NCBI GenBank assembly: GCA_900404475.1
Contig: OUQQ01000188.1
Coordinates: 1 to 31,646 of the forward strand
Source of the DNA: Spongospora subterranea
Taxonomy: Eukaryota > Endomyxa > Phytomyxea > Plasmodiophorida > Plasmodiophoridae
Direction: 5' to 3'
Length of the DNA: 31,646 nt
Numbering within the stretch: position 1 is the first letter of the stretch; the number at the start of each line of letters is the position of its first letter. Shown one piece after another: positions 1 to 11,100 of the stretch. Under the pieces are notes generated by a model. That model was not told where the DNA came from. It saw only the letters and a list, made by a program, of their open reading frames with translations, and did no database searches. The position numbers and the translations under genes are program-made.

Positions 1-1730
1 GGATCTGAATGCAAACGAGCGTGAATTAATTCATAGTTTTGCTCGCTACAATTCACCGTTGTCTAAGGTATTCGCTGTTTGCACGTCTACAGTAAATAAG
101 TTACTGGGAGCCCATCTAATCAGATTAGGGAAATTATGGAGGGATCAAGTCCTGGTAAAACGTATTCGACTGGCCTTTTGTCCAGGTCAATCCGACGCGG
201 GAAAGAATTACATTTCGGCAAAGATCCGGATTGTATGACCAAGTTCATGGAAGCGGGCTATGATCTTCGGGCTGCTGGAGGTGTTTTTAAGTATGCTATA
301 GACATGTCGCAGCGTCTATCAAATGTTTACTTGCAGGTCTCAATCATCAGTGTTTCGTTGTCTCACCATTTTGTTTACCTATGGTTCAGACTGTTCAAAC
401 GTCGCAAAATACGCCACAGTTTATGCCGAGTTCACCCTCGTTGATGGTACCCATAACACCACCGCATACAATTTGAAGTTGATGCCGTTTACCAATGTTG
501 ATTGCCTGGGCAAGTGTGTCATCAGTGGCGTCCTGCTCGACGAATCAGAGAACACTGCAACAGTTTCTGAGGCTTTGCGTCTATTCAGACTTGCTGTTCC
601 CGGAGCAACTTTGATGACTGATGGGGGATCTGCGTATCCAGGTGCTGCATCGACAGCCGGTATGCTTCACATTCTATGCAGTTATCACTTCCAACAAGAA
701 GTATTTTCGTCCTGTGGCGGTCTCGGCTCAATGTCAAACCTCTTTAAAAAGGATGCGATGGCACTTAAATATTCGTCATTTTCGACTGAGGAACATTTCT
801 CTGAATATTACAAGTCGTGCATTGATCGATATGCTTCATATGCATCTGCCACCAGTTGCTTGCGCGATATATTCATGTCAAAAACCAAAGTTTGCAGATT
901 GTTCACTGGTAATTTTAAGGATATATGTTAGGGGTTTGTCGCAAAGCATCAAGAATTCGATAATGTACAGGCCGCGTCTTCACTTGCAGTCAAGTTGCGT
1001 CACAACGGGGAGAGAGTGTGAATTTCCATTATAAAAGAGAAGGGAGTTAAACAAAAGGAGCTTCGTTCGTTTAATCTGGATCAGTTATGGCAGCATTTGA
1101 TCAACCAGTTCAAACAGAATGGAAGCCCGGTCGCTCGCCATAATCTGCGACCTTATCCGCAGCAAAAAGAAATGGAGCAAGTTCGTCGACAACATGTGGC
1201 AAGAACAATTTCGAAAAGCTGCCGATCTTCCGCTGGCGGAATTGGCCGTTGATTGTGATTTTGATTGGCGAGTGTTTTCCTCGGACCAGACTGTATCACA
1301 TTTGGTGATACTTGCAAATGATCGCCTGGGGGGCATTCCAACCTGCAATTGTGCTTGTTTTATTTCTAGCTTGATTCCTTGCGCTGGCATCTGCGTTATT
1401 TTCAGCCGCATCAATGCAAGTCGCAAATTTTCACCGATGTTGGCGTCTGGAGTATCATTTACTGTACACAAGAGCTTTGGAGAAGTTAAACTTGATTCAT
1501 CCCAACGGATTTGATAACCTTCCCCAGAAACAATGGTTCCGGGAAATTCACAATCGCATCTTGATAGTATGGCATATCAGAGTGTCCTGTATCCTGCCAA
1601 TGCAGACGTTCGATATTCTAAGATTAATAATTTATGGAAATCAATCGAACCACATGCGATTAGCAACGAACATACATACCGGTTGCTCACTGTGGATCTG
1701 CTGGCATTGAGCCCTTGCTATAATACGTAA
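1..1730 (+). mobile_element. Decayed Mutator-like (MULE) transposase with SWIM remnant, truncated by window edge
   Basis: Conceptual translation in shifting frames gives a MULE-type transposase. Frame 2 from base 2 reads DLNANERELIHSFARYNSP. The frame then moves to +1 from about 136 (FGKDPDCMTKFMEAGYDLR) and back to frame 2 by about 440, where VDGTHNTTAYNLKLMP and LMTDGGSAYPGA form the DDE-type core, followed by a CSYHFQQE element. After a stop near 931 the coding signal resumes around 990-1110 (KELRSFNLDQLWQHLINQF) and 1119-1500 (WSKFVDNMWQEQFRKAADL). A SWIM-like C-x-C...C-x-x finger follows near 1345-1400, but it reads PCAGIC where a C-x-H is normally expected. Further frame changes lead to YRLLTVDLLALSP near 1690-1720. 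At least four frame breaks mean it cannot make an intact enzyme. One apparent break, 909-989, could be an unspliced intron, but the others cannot all be explained that way. I saw no terminal inverted repeats; the 5' end lies outside the window. Confidence 0.8.
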
Positions 1731-2157
1731 TGCAACGCTAGTTCAACCTGCTGCAAGTGGCCAAAGACTTCCGACAGCCGTTGACGATTGCATTACATGA
1801 CGGCAGTAATGCTGAAGAAGGTACTACCGACAAGATCCGCCATTTGGACTGCACCTCTGTTTCAAAATAACTGATCGATTCGGAGTTTTCTGTTTGGAAC
1901 AAGCTCATTTTTCAAGTTTTGCAATCCAATTTTTTGTGGTCGCTAGTTTGTGACGCAACTTGATATTGTCCAAAATTTGAAGCGTTTGTGTATTTTGATG
2001 GAATATCGGTGTTTGAAACTGGTTTGGAGATTTGTGGGTAGTGCAATTTGAGTGATGATGAGAGTGATGTCGTTAGGATGGTTACGTCTCTTGCCTGTTA
2101 GACACCATCTTCCTCAATTACTGTATTTACTCTTGAACTGCATACTTTCATTATCAA
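1731..2157. other. Intergenic spacer between transposon remnant and giant gene A
   Basis: About 430 bases without a supportable reading frame. The first part may be the eroded 3' tail of the transposase. The rest is AT-richer and must contain the promoter and 5' UTR of gene A if that gene starts at 2158. I see no unambiguous promoter element or repeat. Confidence 0.5.
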
Positions 2158-5100
2158 ATGAACGTTCCTGCTGCCGATGGACAAGTTGCAGATGAGGAGA
2201 CCAACCGGAAACGGTTAACAGTGTTAAGCAACGATGCTCGCACACCTGTGTAAGTCTGTGACCGGATATGGGCAGAGCATACACAACGGCGCCAAACATC
2301 ATTCCACCAGATGTCATCTTCAGTCGAGGGTGACAACTCCTGGTCTAGCGCCACTATCCGAGGACAGTTCCTCGACGCGTACATATCCGATGGCAATGCG
2401 GATGGGTTTTCCGGGTGCCTGCGATCTTTGGCCGCGTCGTTGCGAAACATTAGCGAAGAAAAAGAGTGGATGTCTCGGTTCTCCCCTGCCGATGCGGGTT
2501 CTATGGCGACCTATGTTGATGTGTTGGCTAAATCAGCAGAGCTCTCGGATCGTATTGCGGCAATTCGTGCCACAACTGACGACAACGCGCTTGCAAAGTT
2601 GATTACAGATTTCATGAAAATCTTGGTGGATTTACCGTCAGAAAATGGGAGCGTCATTGTTGAGGGGGGTTTGACTGACAATGATGGGAGTCGAATCGCC
2701 ATCTCCTATCTTATTATCAAGAGAAAGGATACTTTCTCGCTGGCGATTTGCAATACAGGAAGAGGCGCAGGACAGTATCATCCCACGTCCGGCGATCAGC
2801 ATATCATGTCAACGATACTGATTGACAAAATACCAAGTAATTTGATGATCCATGACCCTGCTGTCAGTTATGTACTCTTGCGAATGGCAACAAAGCCCTC
2901 TTCCGAGTTCTCCCCAGCCATGCTCTATGAGGTAAAAAACCTTATTTCAAAATGCAAATGCTTACACTCCTAATCAACTTTGTCTACATACGTATAGGTG
3001 ATAATCCCATTCTTGTGCCAGAAAACTCTCAATGAAGTTATAGATCGCCAACAATTGCGAATCTATCGCAGGACTACTAAGTCCCCAATACCCTTTCGGT
3101 GTGCTCGTGATGCGCTTTTGTTCGGTTTAGTGCTTGCTGGATTACATGCAAAACATATGAAATATCTTACCTTCCTAATCCGTTTTTCCATCCTTCGGGC
3201 AGCACACTCACAGAATTCCAAACTCCCAGAGCCTTACATCATGTCATCAATTATCCGATCGATGGCCGCATGTGCACGTAAAAGAATATCATCAAATGCT
3301 TTGTCAGATCCAGTAATTCAACAAACAAAGGAGTTGCTACTAGCTTTATCAGTTAACAACTGCGATAATACCGGCGCCGAAATTAATGACTCGCTGCCAG
3401 AGTTTCCTTCAACAGCGAGATGGTAAGTGCTGTTTCAGTTTCCAGAATTTAAAATCAACAAAACCTTCAGGATGCCCATCCTTGAACAGGATCCGTTGGC
3501 AATTCGTTTTCAAGGGGAAGATTTGTATTTGTCAGCTCCAGCTCCAAATATTGCATTACCACTTTATAGCCCCTCAGTAGTGCTTGGAGATCCATCAAAA
3601 GCAGAAATCAACCAAGACATAGTTGGTTTTTTACCGGAAATTACAGCCCGTGTTGGCACATATTTATCGGAGCAACGCATCAAATCCCCGTTGGTCGTTC
3701 ATGAGGTCTGCCAATACATTGAACGTATTGTGGTCACCTTAGAGTTGCCGGTCAAAATTGGACTTACTCCTCTCCGCAACGCTGCTGATCAGCTGCGTTT
3801 AGCAAACTCAATCTATGACCTCGCGGAAATATACATGTCGAGCTCTTTCGCCATAGCTGACGACCCTGAATGCAGAACGAAATGGCGTCGAACTATTGTC
3901 ATCAGTTACCTAACCTTGGTACACGATTCAGCATTGCGGCTACGCTTAATGCAAGAGCCCGTCCTCCCCCTCTCCATCGCGCTGTCGAATTTCACGCTCG
4001 ACCTGTCCGACGGGATCGGTATACAGCGGCATCCCAACATCAGAGAACAATGATTAAATAGTAATGATGATCAGGGACGGGATTCGAACAAGCGACTGCT
4101 AACGCTACCTTCATTGATGATCGACTGATGGCAGTCGCTCGATCAACGATTGTAACGTACCTCTGTCGGACCAACGCCGTGCCTGATTCGTTACGAATCC
4201 ATCCTTTGACAGTATCAGAATCCGGATTCGCAAATCAGTTTGATAAAACTTACGGTTTTCATTAGGCGAGCGTTGCTGAGTCGGATCCGGTGGCCAAGTT
4301 TATCTGCCGCGCTATCAGTGCCGGTCATCTGGCTAATGGGCAGTTCCGACCGTGTGATTTTCAATCTGGATTGCGCGCATTGGCGAATGATGCTGGTAGT
4401 CTGGACGTCCTGTGCCCTGGTCTGGTTCACTACCTTTCTTTCTCCTTATTGGCTTCAATCTCACTTGATGTTAACTGTAAGGTCAAATGGTCACAATGTT
4501 GAGGTTGTCTGATCTGTTGCAATGGATTGTAGCCGCATTTGTTCGAACTGGATTATACGCATGTAAACAAGGGCTTTTTCGACCTGCATTTGTGATCGAT
4601 TCGATATCCGATGATAGAAAGTCTGCTGTTATGCACATATCCATGCTATATCGTCCTCGACTGCGGTTCACTCGCCCTTCAAACGGATCATATAGTCAGT
4701 CAATGCTTGAAAAGGTCGGTATTGTTTATTTAACATTCATTACTTCACTTTGAACTCCAAATTGGTCAGGTGGCGACAACGATGAGGTCGTCCCTTTCTG
4801 CACAAGAAAGTTCTGCACTGTATAGAATCATCCAACAGACCAGCGGACCAATAACCTTAGTTATGTTGATGGATTTCACTTCATCGCGTCGACTTCATTT
4901 GGTTAACGAGCAATGGTATAGAGATTTGCTTCATTTCGTGATTTTTCGCTCTGGAATACATAATGTAACAAATAATGCCAATGCATGCGATTAATCGTTT
5001 TTAATTCGGGCACAGCCTACCAACTCCGATAGTAGTATGTTAATTCCGAAGCAACATACTCCTTCAATTGGACTGAGCGGGAGCAACGCGTTATTATCAC

Positions 5101-8100
5101 ATCGCAATCCATCAGACCTGGTGACTTTCCTTATTGAGCTAGCGATGTTCGCTGAGGAAGTGAGTGCAAAATCTCGTCATCATACATATCATTAAACATC
5201 TTATAGTTGATGCGCGATTCCTCGGAAGCGTTCCTGTTTGTCATCAAAATAATTATCGGTGTTCTTCATTATCGAATTGACGATGACAAGCGATCACTTT
5301 ATAATTATTTGATCAAGAAGATTGTGCCCCGCTGCTGGAGTCAGGTCGAATCCATACTAAAAACCGATCCCAGCAACATTGGCCATGCTCTGCCGTTTTT
5401 CGAAATACTTGTCCAGTAAAAAGTTTTTCAAATATCAAGGTTCACTTTGACAATGTTTGTGCAGAGTACCAGACTCAATGATGGATATAGTCATTGCTAT
5501 ATGCTTTATCAGGTCGTGGTCGCCATTCATTAAGTCAGCGGAGCAACTTCTCCCATTGATTACCCGTAAATCTGCAGAAATATTCCCGCGATTGTGTCAG
5601 TTTGCCTCATCAAACGCAGAAATATCGAAGCTGATCGATCGGGCATACTGGATGGTTACATTATGCATTTTTCCCCTGTCTGAAACCCCATCAGCATGTT
5701 GGTTGATGCGCCCTTCTACGCCAATGGTTTATGAACGTACAACGGAACCTGTGGGAATTTTATTCGATGCGAATAGAGTTCTATTTCATTTTCCGCTGGA
5801 TATTGGATCGCCGGGGCCGATTCCCAGTATGCTGGCCCATCAAGGCTCGCTGAGTGGTTTACTCAGTTCCAGCCCATCACCGATGTTCATTTGCCTTCGA
5901 CCAGGTGTATTCCGCCTTTTTTCTCAAACTAAACTGGTTTTTTATGCAACAGACTCGTCAAGTCGCACGTCTTTATTTGAAAAGTTTACCAGATCGTATC
6001 CAACAGAGCTCACCGAAGAAGAAGGCTGGATTAAAGAAGCAATGTCATCGATGACTCATCTAGATAACCTTTTTCTTCAAACAATACCCCAGCCAAAATC
6101 TACAGCAACACGATCCTGGATAATTCGCAGGTCTGCAGATGGTCAATCAATAACTAGCATGCTGCTTGTGAAACATACGCCGTCTATGGTTCGCGAGTTT
6201 GATCTAATGCCAGAGATAATAGCGGTCCGGGAAGATAACCATGTTTATGTCCCTTCTGGCTTGCTATCGTTCCTGCCTCAAACCCAAACATCTCAGGCGA
6301 GTTGTTTCTGGCGTTTAAGGAATACAATGTTGATATCGTCTACCACGAATGATGGACCCAAGTTAACTGTATCGCTAAAGTTAATTCCATCTGCGATAGA
6401 AGAACCAACAGGTAAGGGTTCCGGCAAAGCGATCAAAGGAAAAAGTGTCGTTGCTGCGCCTGTAGGAAAACCACCAATATCTGGTACCAAGGCAAGTGCA
6501 GTTGCCGCCGAGGAAACAGAAGATCCTGCAGCTATTCAGCAGATAGAATGGATGAAAACAATGATTTCAACAAATGTGCTAGAAGGATGGTCAGCAACAG
6601 TGCAGGCTGACAATCTGAAGTTGATGTCGCCAGACTACATTGACAATGGTGCTTTTGACGTGTTCAAACGTTCTGCAATCTGGACAGAATCTGAACCTGA
6701 GCCGGGCGTGTTTGCTAAAATTAGCAGAATCGATGGTCACCTTTCCTCAATGTGGGCCAAACCTAACAGCAAAAATCAACTTGTTGTTACAATTAGGTAA
6801 GCAGATATGATCGCCCCAGATCCCTCAAACAAATAAGAGTTATACGCAGTGGCGTTGAGCATATTTTAGTAAATTGTTCAAGAGCAGTTTCGAGCATGTT
6901 CACCCACCTCCCCAGATGGATTTGTATTCGTAATTGCGAAACATTGCTTCTAGCGGCCATTTTTATGTGTGAAGACGGCCCTGTCATACCCATCCACTCA
7001 AGTGAGTTAATGCTGGATTATGCGATATTGACAGCTGCTCATCGGCTATGGCTCGCATATAATTTTGTGCTGGTCCATCAGCATCCACAGGCGTCCTCCT
7101 TGGTGGATTCCATCAGAGAAATTCATCTCGAAGATCGTGAAACAGCAGATATATACTGCAAATGGGTTTCTTACCGTGCCGTCGATCCTTGTGGGATTTC
7201 ATTTCGACTTGCTGTCATTGCGCGCCATCTTCGAGTACTTCCTAACGATGTTCCCGATTCTCTTCCTGCTGATTTTTTTGAGTACCGGAATCGCTGCTCT
7301 TCAATTCCGGGATCTTATTGTCTTCTCGAGTCGGACTTGACGATAATTCTGAGTTCACTCGGCTGCAATTCTAACTATGGATCTTTCCAAGGAGTTACCC
7401 CGATCATCGATAATTGGTCGTTGGTAGCTCGTTGTATTTATCGTAACCCTCGCTGTATGCATGGCCGCCGATGGAATATTGCTTTGCAAGCTAGTCACTC
7501 AATTTTAGTAACTGACAGCATCAACCTTGCTGATGGTGATTGCATTTCATTCTGCGACAAATTCTGGTCGCAATGGTCCATTAGTAACAATGGATTTGGA
7601 GCTGCGTATCTGACTTTAACTGGGAAAATAAACCTCAGGTTGGGAGGGCAACGATTTTCATCGTCATTATGTGCAATTTTAATGCGTATAATGCTTCAGA
7701 AACGGGTTCGCTCGTTGAAATCGCCGTTAGCCGATTTATCAACAGCATCTGTTGACGAAATTATTGGGCCATTTGCAGCCATTGAATGTTTGCTGTCAAT
7801 GGCAAAGGATCTCCCTAACGATGACAGCCATGTTATCTTGGAGAAGAACGACCCCAGCTTGCGCCGTTCGTTCAGTCACGTCGTCCTCAATAATGTCCCA
7901 ATAACACTGTCGTCCTTCATAGAATCAGTTCGATTTCCAAATTTACCAACTGGTAAGGGTTTTTGCGTTGAGAGCCGTCATGAATCTCAACTGTTTTCCA
8001 CTTCAGATCGTGACCAGTCTTTCACTATCGCATCATCGTCGTCTTCTGCTGAATGGACTAAATTCGCAGACCGATTAATGGATATTTGTGACACATTGCG

Positions 8101-11100
8101 GCCCCGGTACGTAGATGTTGGTGAGGAGAATCGCGATGATGAATGTCAAGATGGGACCTCCAAACCTATCTCTCGAATGACATCAGCTCAAGTGATCAAC
8201 GACGGTATCAAACCAGGATGGAGATTTCGGGCTAGTGATATCAACGCCCCTTCGCGTCCGTTACTCTCGTTGAATGTCGATACTGGTGTACTAGAGACTC
8301 CATTCTCATTTGGTGACAGTATTTATCAGTCCCTCAATCTCAAGTGGCCTTTAGATTCATCTTCAGCATCACTGCTATCTGATGAGGAACGAAAACATTT
8401 ACTATCAGAGATTTCAGATATCATTTCAACATCGTCCTCAGCGTATAGTCCAGCTGCTAAATCAGCGCTATCGCTCCTGCAAGACGAAGCAACTCAGTTT
8501 CTGGAAACATCTGCAGAGACGATTTGGTCACTATCGCGCCCCGTTGACCAGGACACCTTTGGTCAATTATTACACACGATCTCGGATTTGTTATCAAATG
8601 ATCGTTCGCGAGAACTGTCTTTATCTCACAATTCATTCAGCTGCGCTCTTGAACGTTTCGTCTCTGGTAGGAACGTCGATTGTATTCGGCATGCGTCTGG
8701 AGACGTTCCTTATATGGATTTCTCAACGTTGATATCGGTGTGGTTGTCATCCCAAGCTGTCTCCGATTTCTCCAGATTCTCTGATGGTGGCCCGGTAGAC
8801 CCGGTGCTCTTGGACCTGATAACTGCTGGCATTATGCATGGGATTCGAGCTGCGCATATACAACAGGCTCAAATCGAATTGGAAAAGGTCCAAAAATCCC
8901 CAGAAGATCCACGGCTGTTGCAATCACTTTCGTCCGCCATCTGTTATCGTCTGGGATCAATCGAGGCGCGAGCAACACTTGTTGATCCAAGACTGATGGC
9001 CTTTCAGTTTCTAACGAATACTCGCATCACTTCAAGTCAATCCGAGGGCTATGATCGACTGGTTTCAACATCTGCCTCTTCTGCGTTATTACATTTTCCA
9101 CAAAAATCAGAAGACCATTCAGATTTTTTCTCGTTAGCGTGTATCAGTCATCTTCGACGCTCAAAAGTGCTTGCTGTTGTGTCTGAGGAACGGTTTGCGT
9201 CAGCTGCCTCGTCTCTATCCAGTCTACTAAGCATCCCAGTGTTCAACACTATCAGTTTCATGGCATCTGTAAGTTTCATGACGAATTTTTCATACCAAAT
9301 TGATTTGTATTCAGACATCATTTGACGCAAATGATTATAACCGGTTCGACCTTGACAATGGGTATCTGCTGGCGCTAACAACTGCGAGCTCAGTTTTGAA
9401 CTTTTTCAATGAGGTTCAGTCTGCGATTGTGCTGTCCGTTCAGAGTAATATATTCAGAACATGGTCTGCTCTGCGACAATCAGTGTGCGTTATCGACGAC
9501 GCTAGTAAAGTATTATCGCAGTCTTCATGCCTTCAACATGGTAAAACGACGTTTGTGGAGGCTGATGCTGATCGATGGACGTTTGCTGTGTACTTGTTTG
9601 ATGGGATGCTAGCCAAGTCAAGCGCGATAGCGATCGAGTATATTAAAGAGCATAATACCGATCTTATTGTGCCCGCAGTTGAGGCCTATAGCTCTCTCCA
9701 AAATGTATTCTCTGTTCATTGTCCAAATGCCACTTAACAAGTGGTTCAGGAACTGCAAGATTTGCGTCTCAAAGGCGAGATGGCAGGAATGCGACTGATC
9801 GGACGAAACGCGATTTCTGTTTATGAGCGTCATCTTCTCCCGACCTTGATTGATTGGGCATTGATTTGGTTGGAGGCGTCAGGAATGTGCTCGATATCTG
9901 ACACAGGAACATCATTAGCGTTGAAACCAACACAAGCGAGGCAGTATATACTGTCCGATATATCCCGAGCTGCTTGTCTTCACAAGCGATGGAATTTCGA
10001 CCAGCGCGTTATGAAAACCCTTGTCCATGGTAAAAGTTGGGATCATAGGGTGCGCGGTTGATTGCTAACGATAATTTTGATTCAGTTCGGCTTTGGCTTC
10101 GTCAAATTCTCCCTCACGTTATTACTCGCGAAATTGACCTGGATTTCGGACGTAGATTCCCTACGGATCTGATGGCACGACCTTTGAATGGACCAGACAA
10201 TGTCTATTTTTCTAGCGTTGATGCAACCATTGGGCTGACGATATTAATGTTTTATTCGCAAGGGTCAAGTTGATCTGGGTCTTTAGATTCCAGGTTCTGA
10301 CTCTTCAACAGGTTGAGCTTGATGGACACAGAATCATTGATAAGCCAAATGCAAAACGACTGGTTTCACGAGGGTGCTGTGCCTCGGAACTGTCATCGAA
10401 AATCGTCACTACGTCTGATGAATTGGACTAATTGTCCTTGGATTTCCTTAAGGTAATCCTTTTCTGTGTTGCTGTGTGGCATTGACGTTTTTCTAGGTCG
10501 ATTGATGCATCATCAGCACCTCAAATGTTCCAGTTTGTGTATGAGCAAATTCGGCACCACCAACCTGCCATACGTCATTACCTATTGCGCCAAGTGCTTC
10601 CGTTAACGATGCGTTGGCCTGATTCGTTTTTTCATTCTCAGCTTACCGACTGTTTCGACAGTATTACTGCCATTACAACCGACCCTGTTTTGATTCCAAC
10701 CAGACCCTATGCTTCAAGTTCCAGGGTGTTGCCGTATTTACTCCAAGGAGGATTAACTTTGTTTAAAGACCGCGTAATCAGATGGCTGTTAGATGTCGAG
10801 GTCGAAGAAGCGCGATCAGCTCGAGACGCTATTCGATATTGGATGAGATTTTGCACTCTACAGAAATATCACAAGCATGAAGAACGCAAACAGTTCAACG
10901 CAACAGAAACAACAATTCGTCGGTCCTTGATCAACGATGTGGATGAAACCGGTAGGGCAGGCGTTTGGCGTTGCGCTGTTGAATTTTTTCCCCAGCTAAA
11001 CTCCCGTTTTCTAGGTGATACCAGACTTAATCGCCACAGGAAAGAATTGATTTGGGCTGAGCAAGCGGTTGAAGACATTCGACGTTCGGTCAAAGGCGAA

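Noticed and set aside
4066..4140. Minus-strand tRNA suggested by a GGATTCGAAC (T-loop-like) sequence
   Set aside because: The arms around the loop do not pair, no acceptor stem forms, and the stretch lies within a frame-consistent exon of gene A.
6400..6520. Intron starting at GTAAGG near 6411 in gene A
   Set aside because: The segment is a lysine/glycine/alanine-rich linker that stays open in frame. No acceptor at typical distance with matching phase improves the model.
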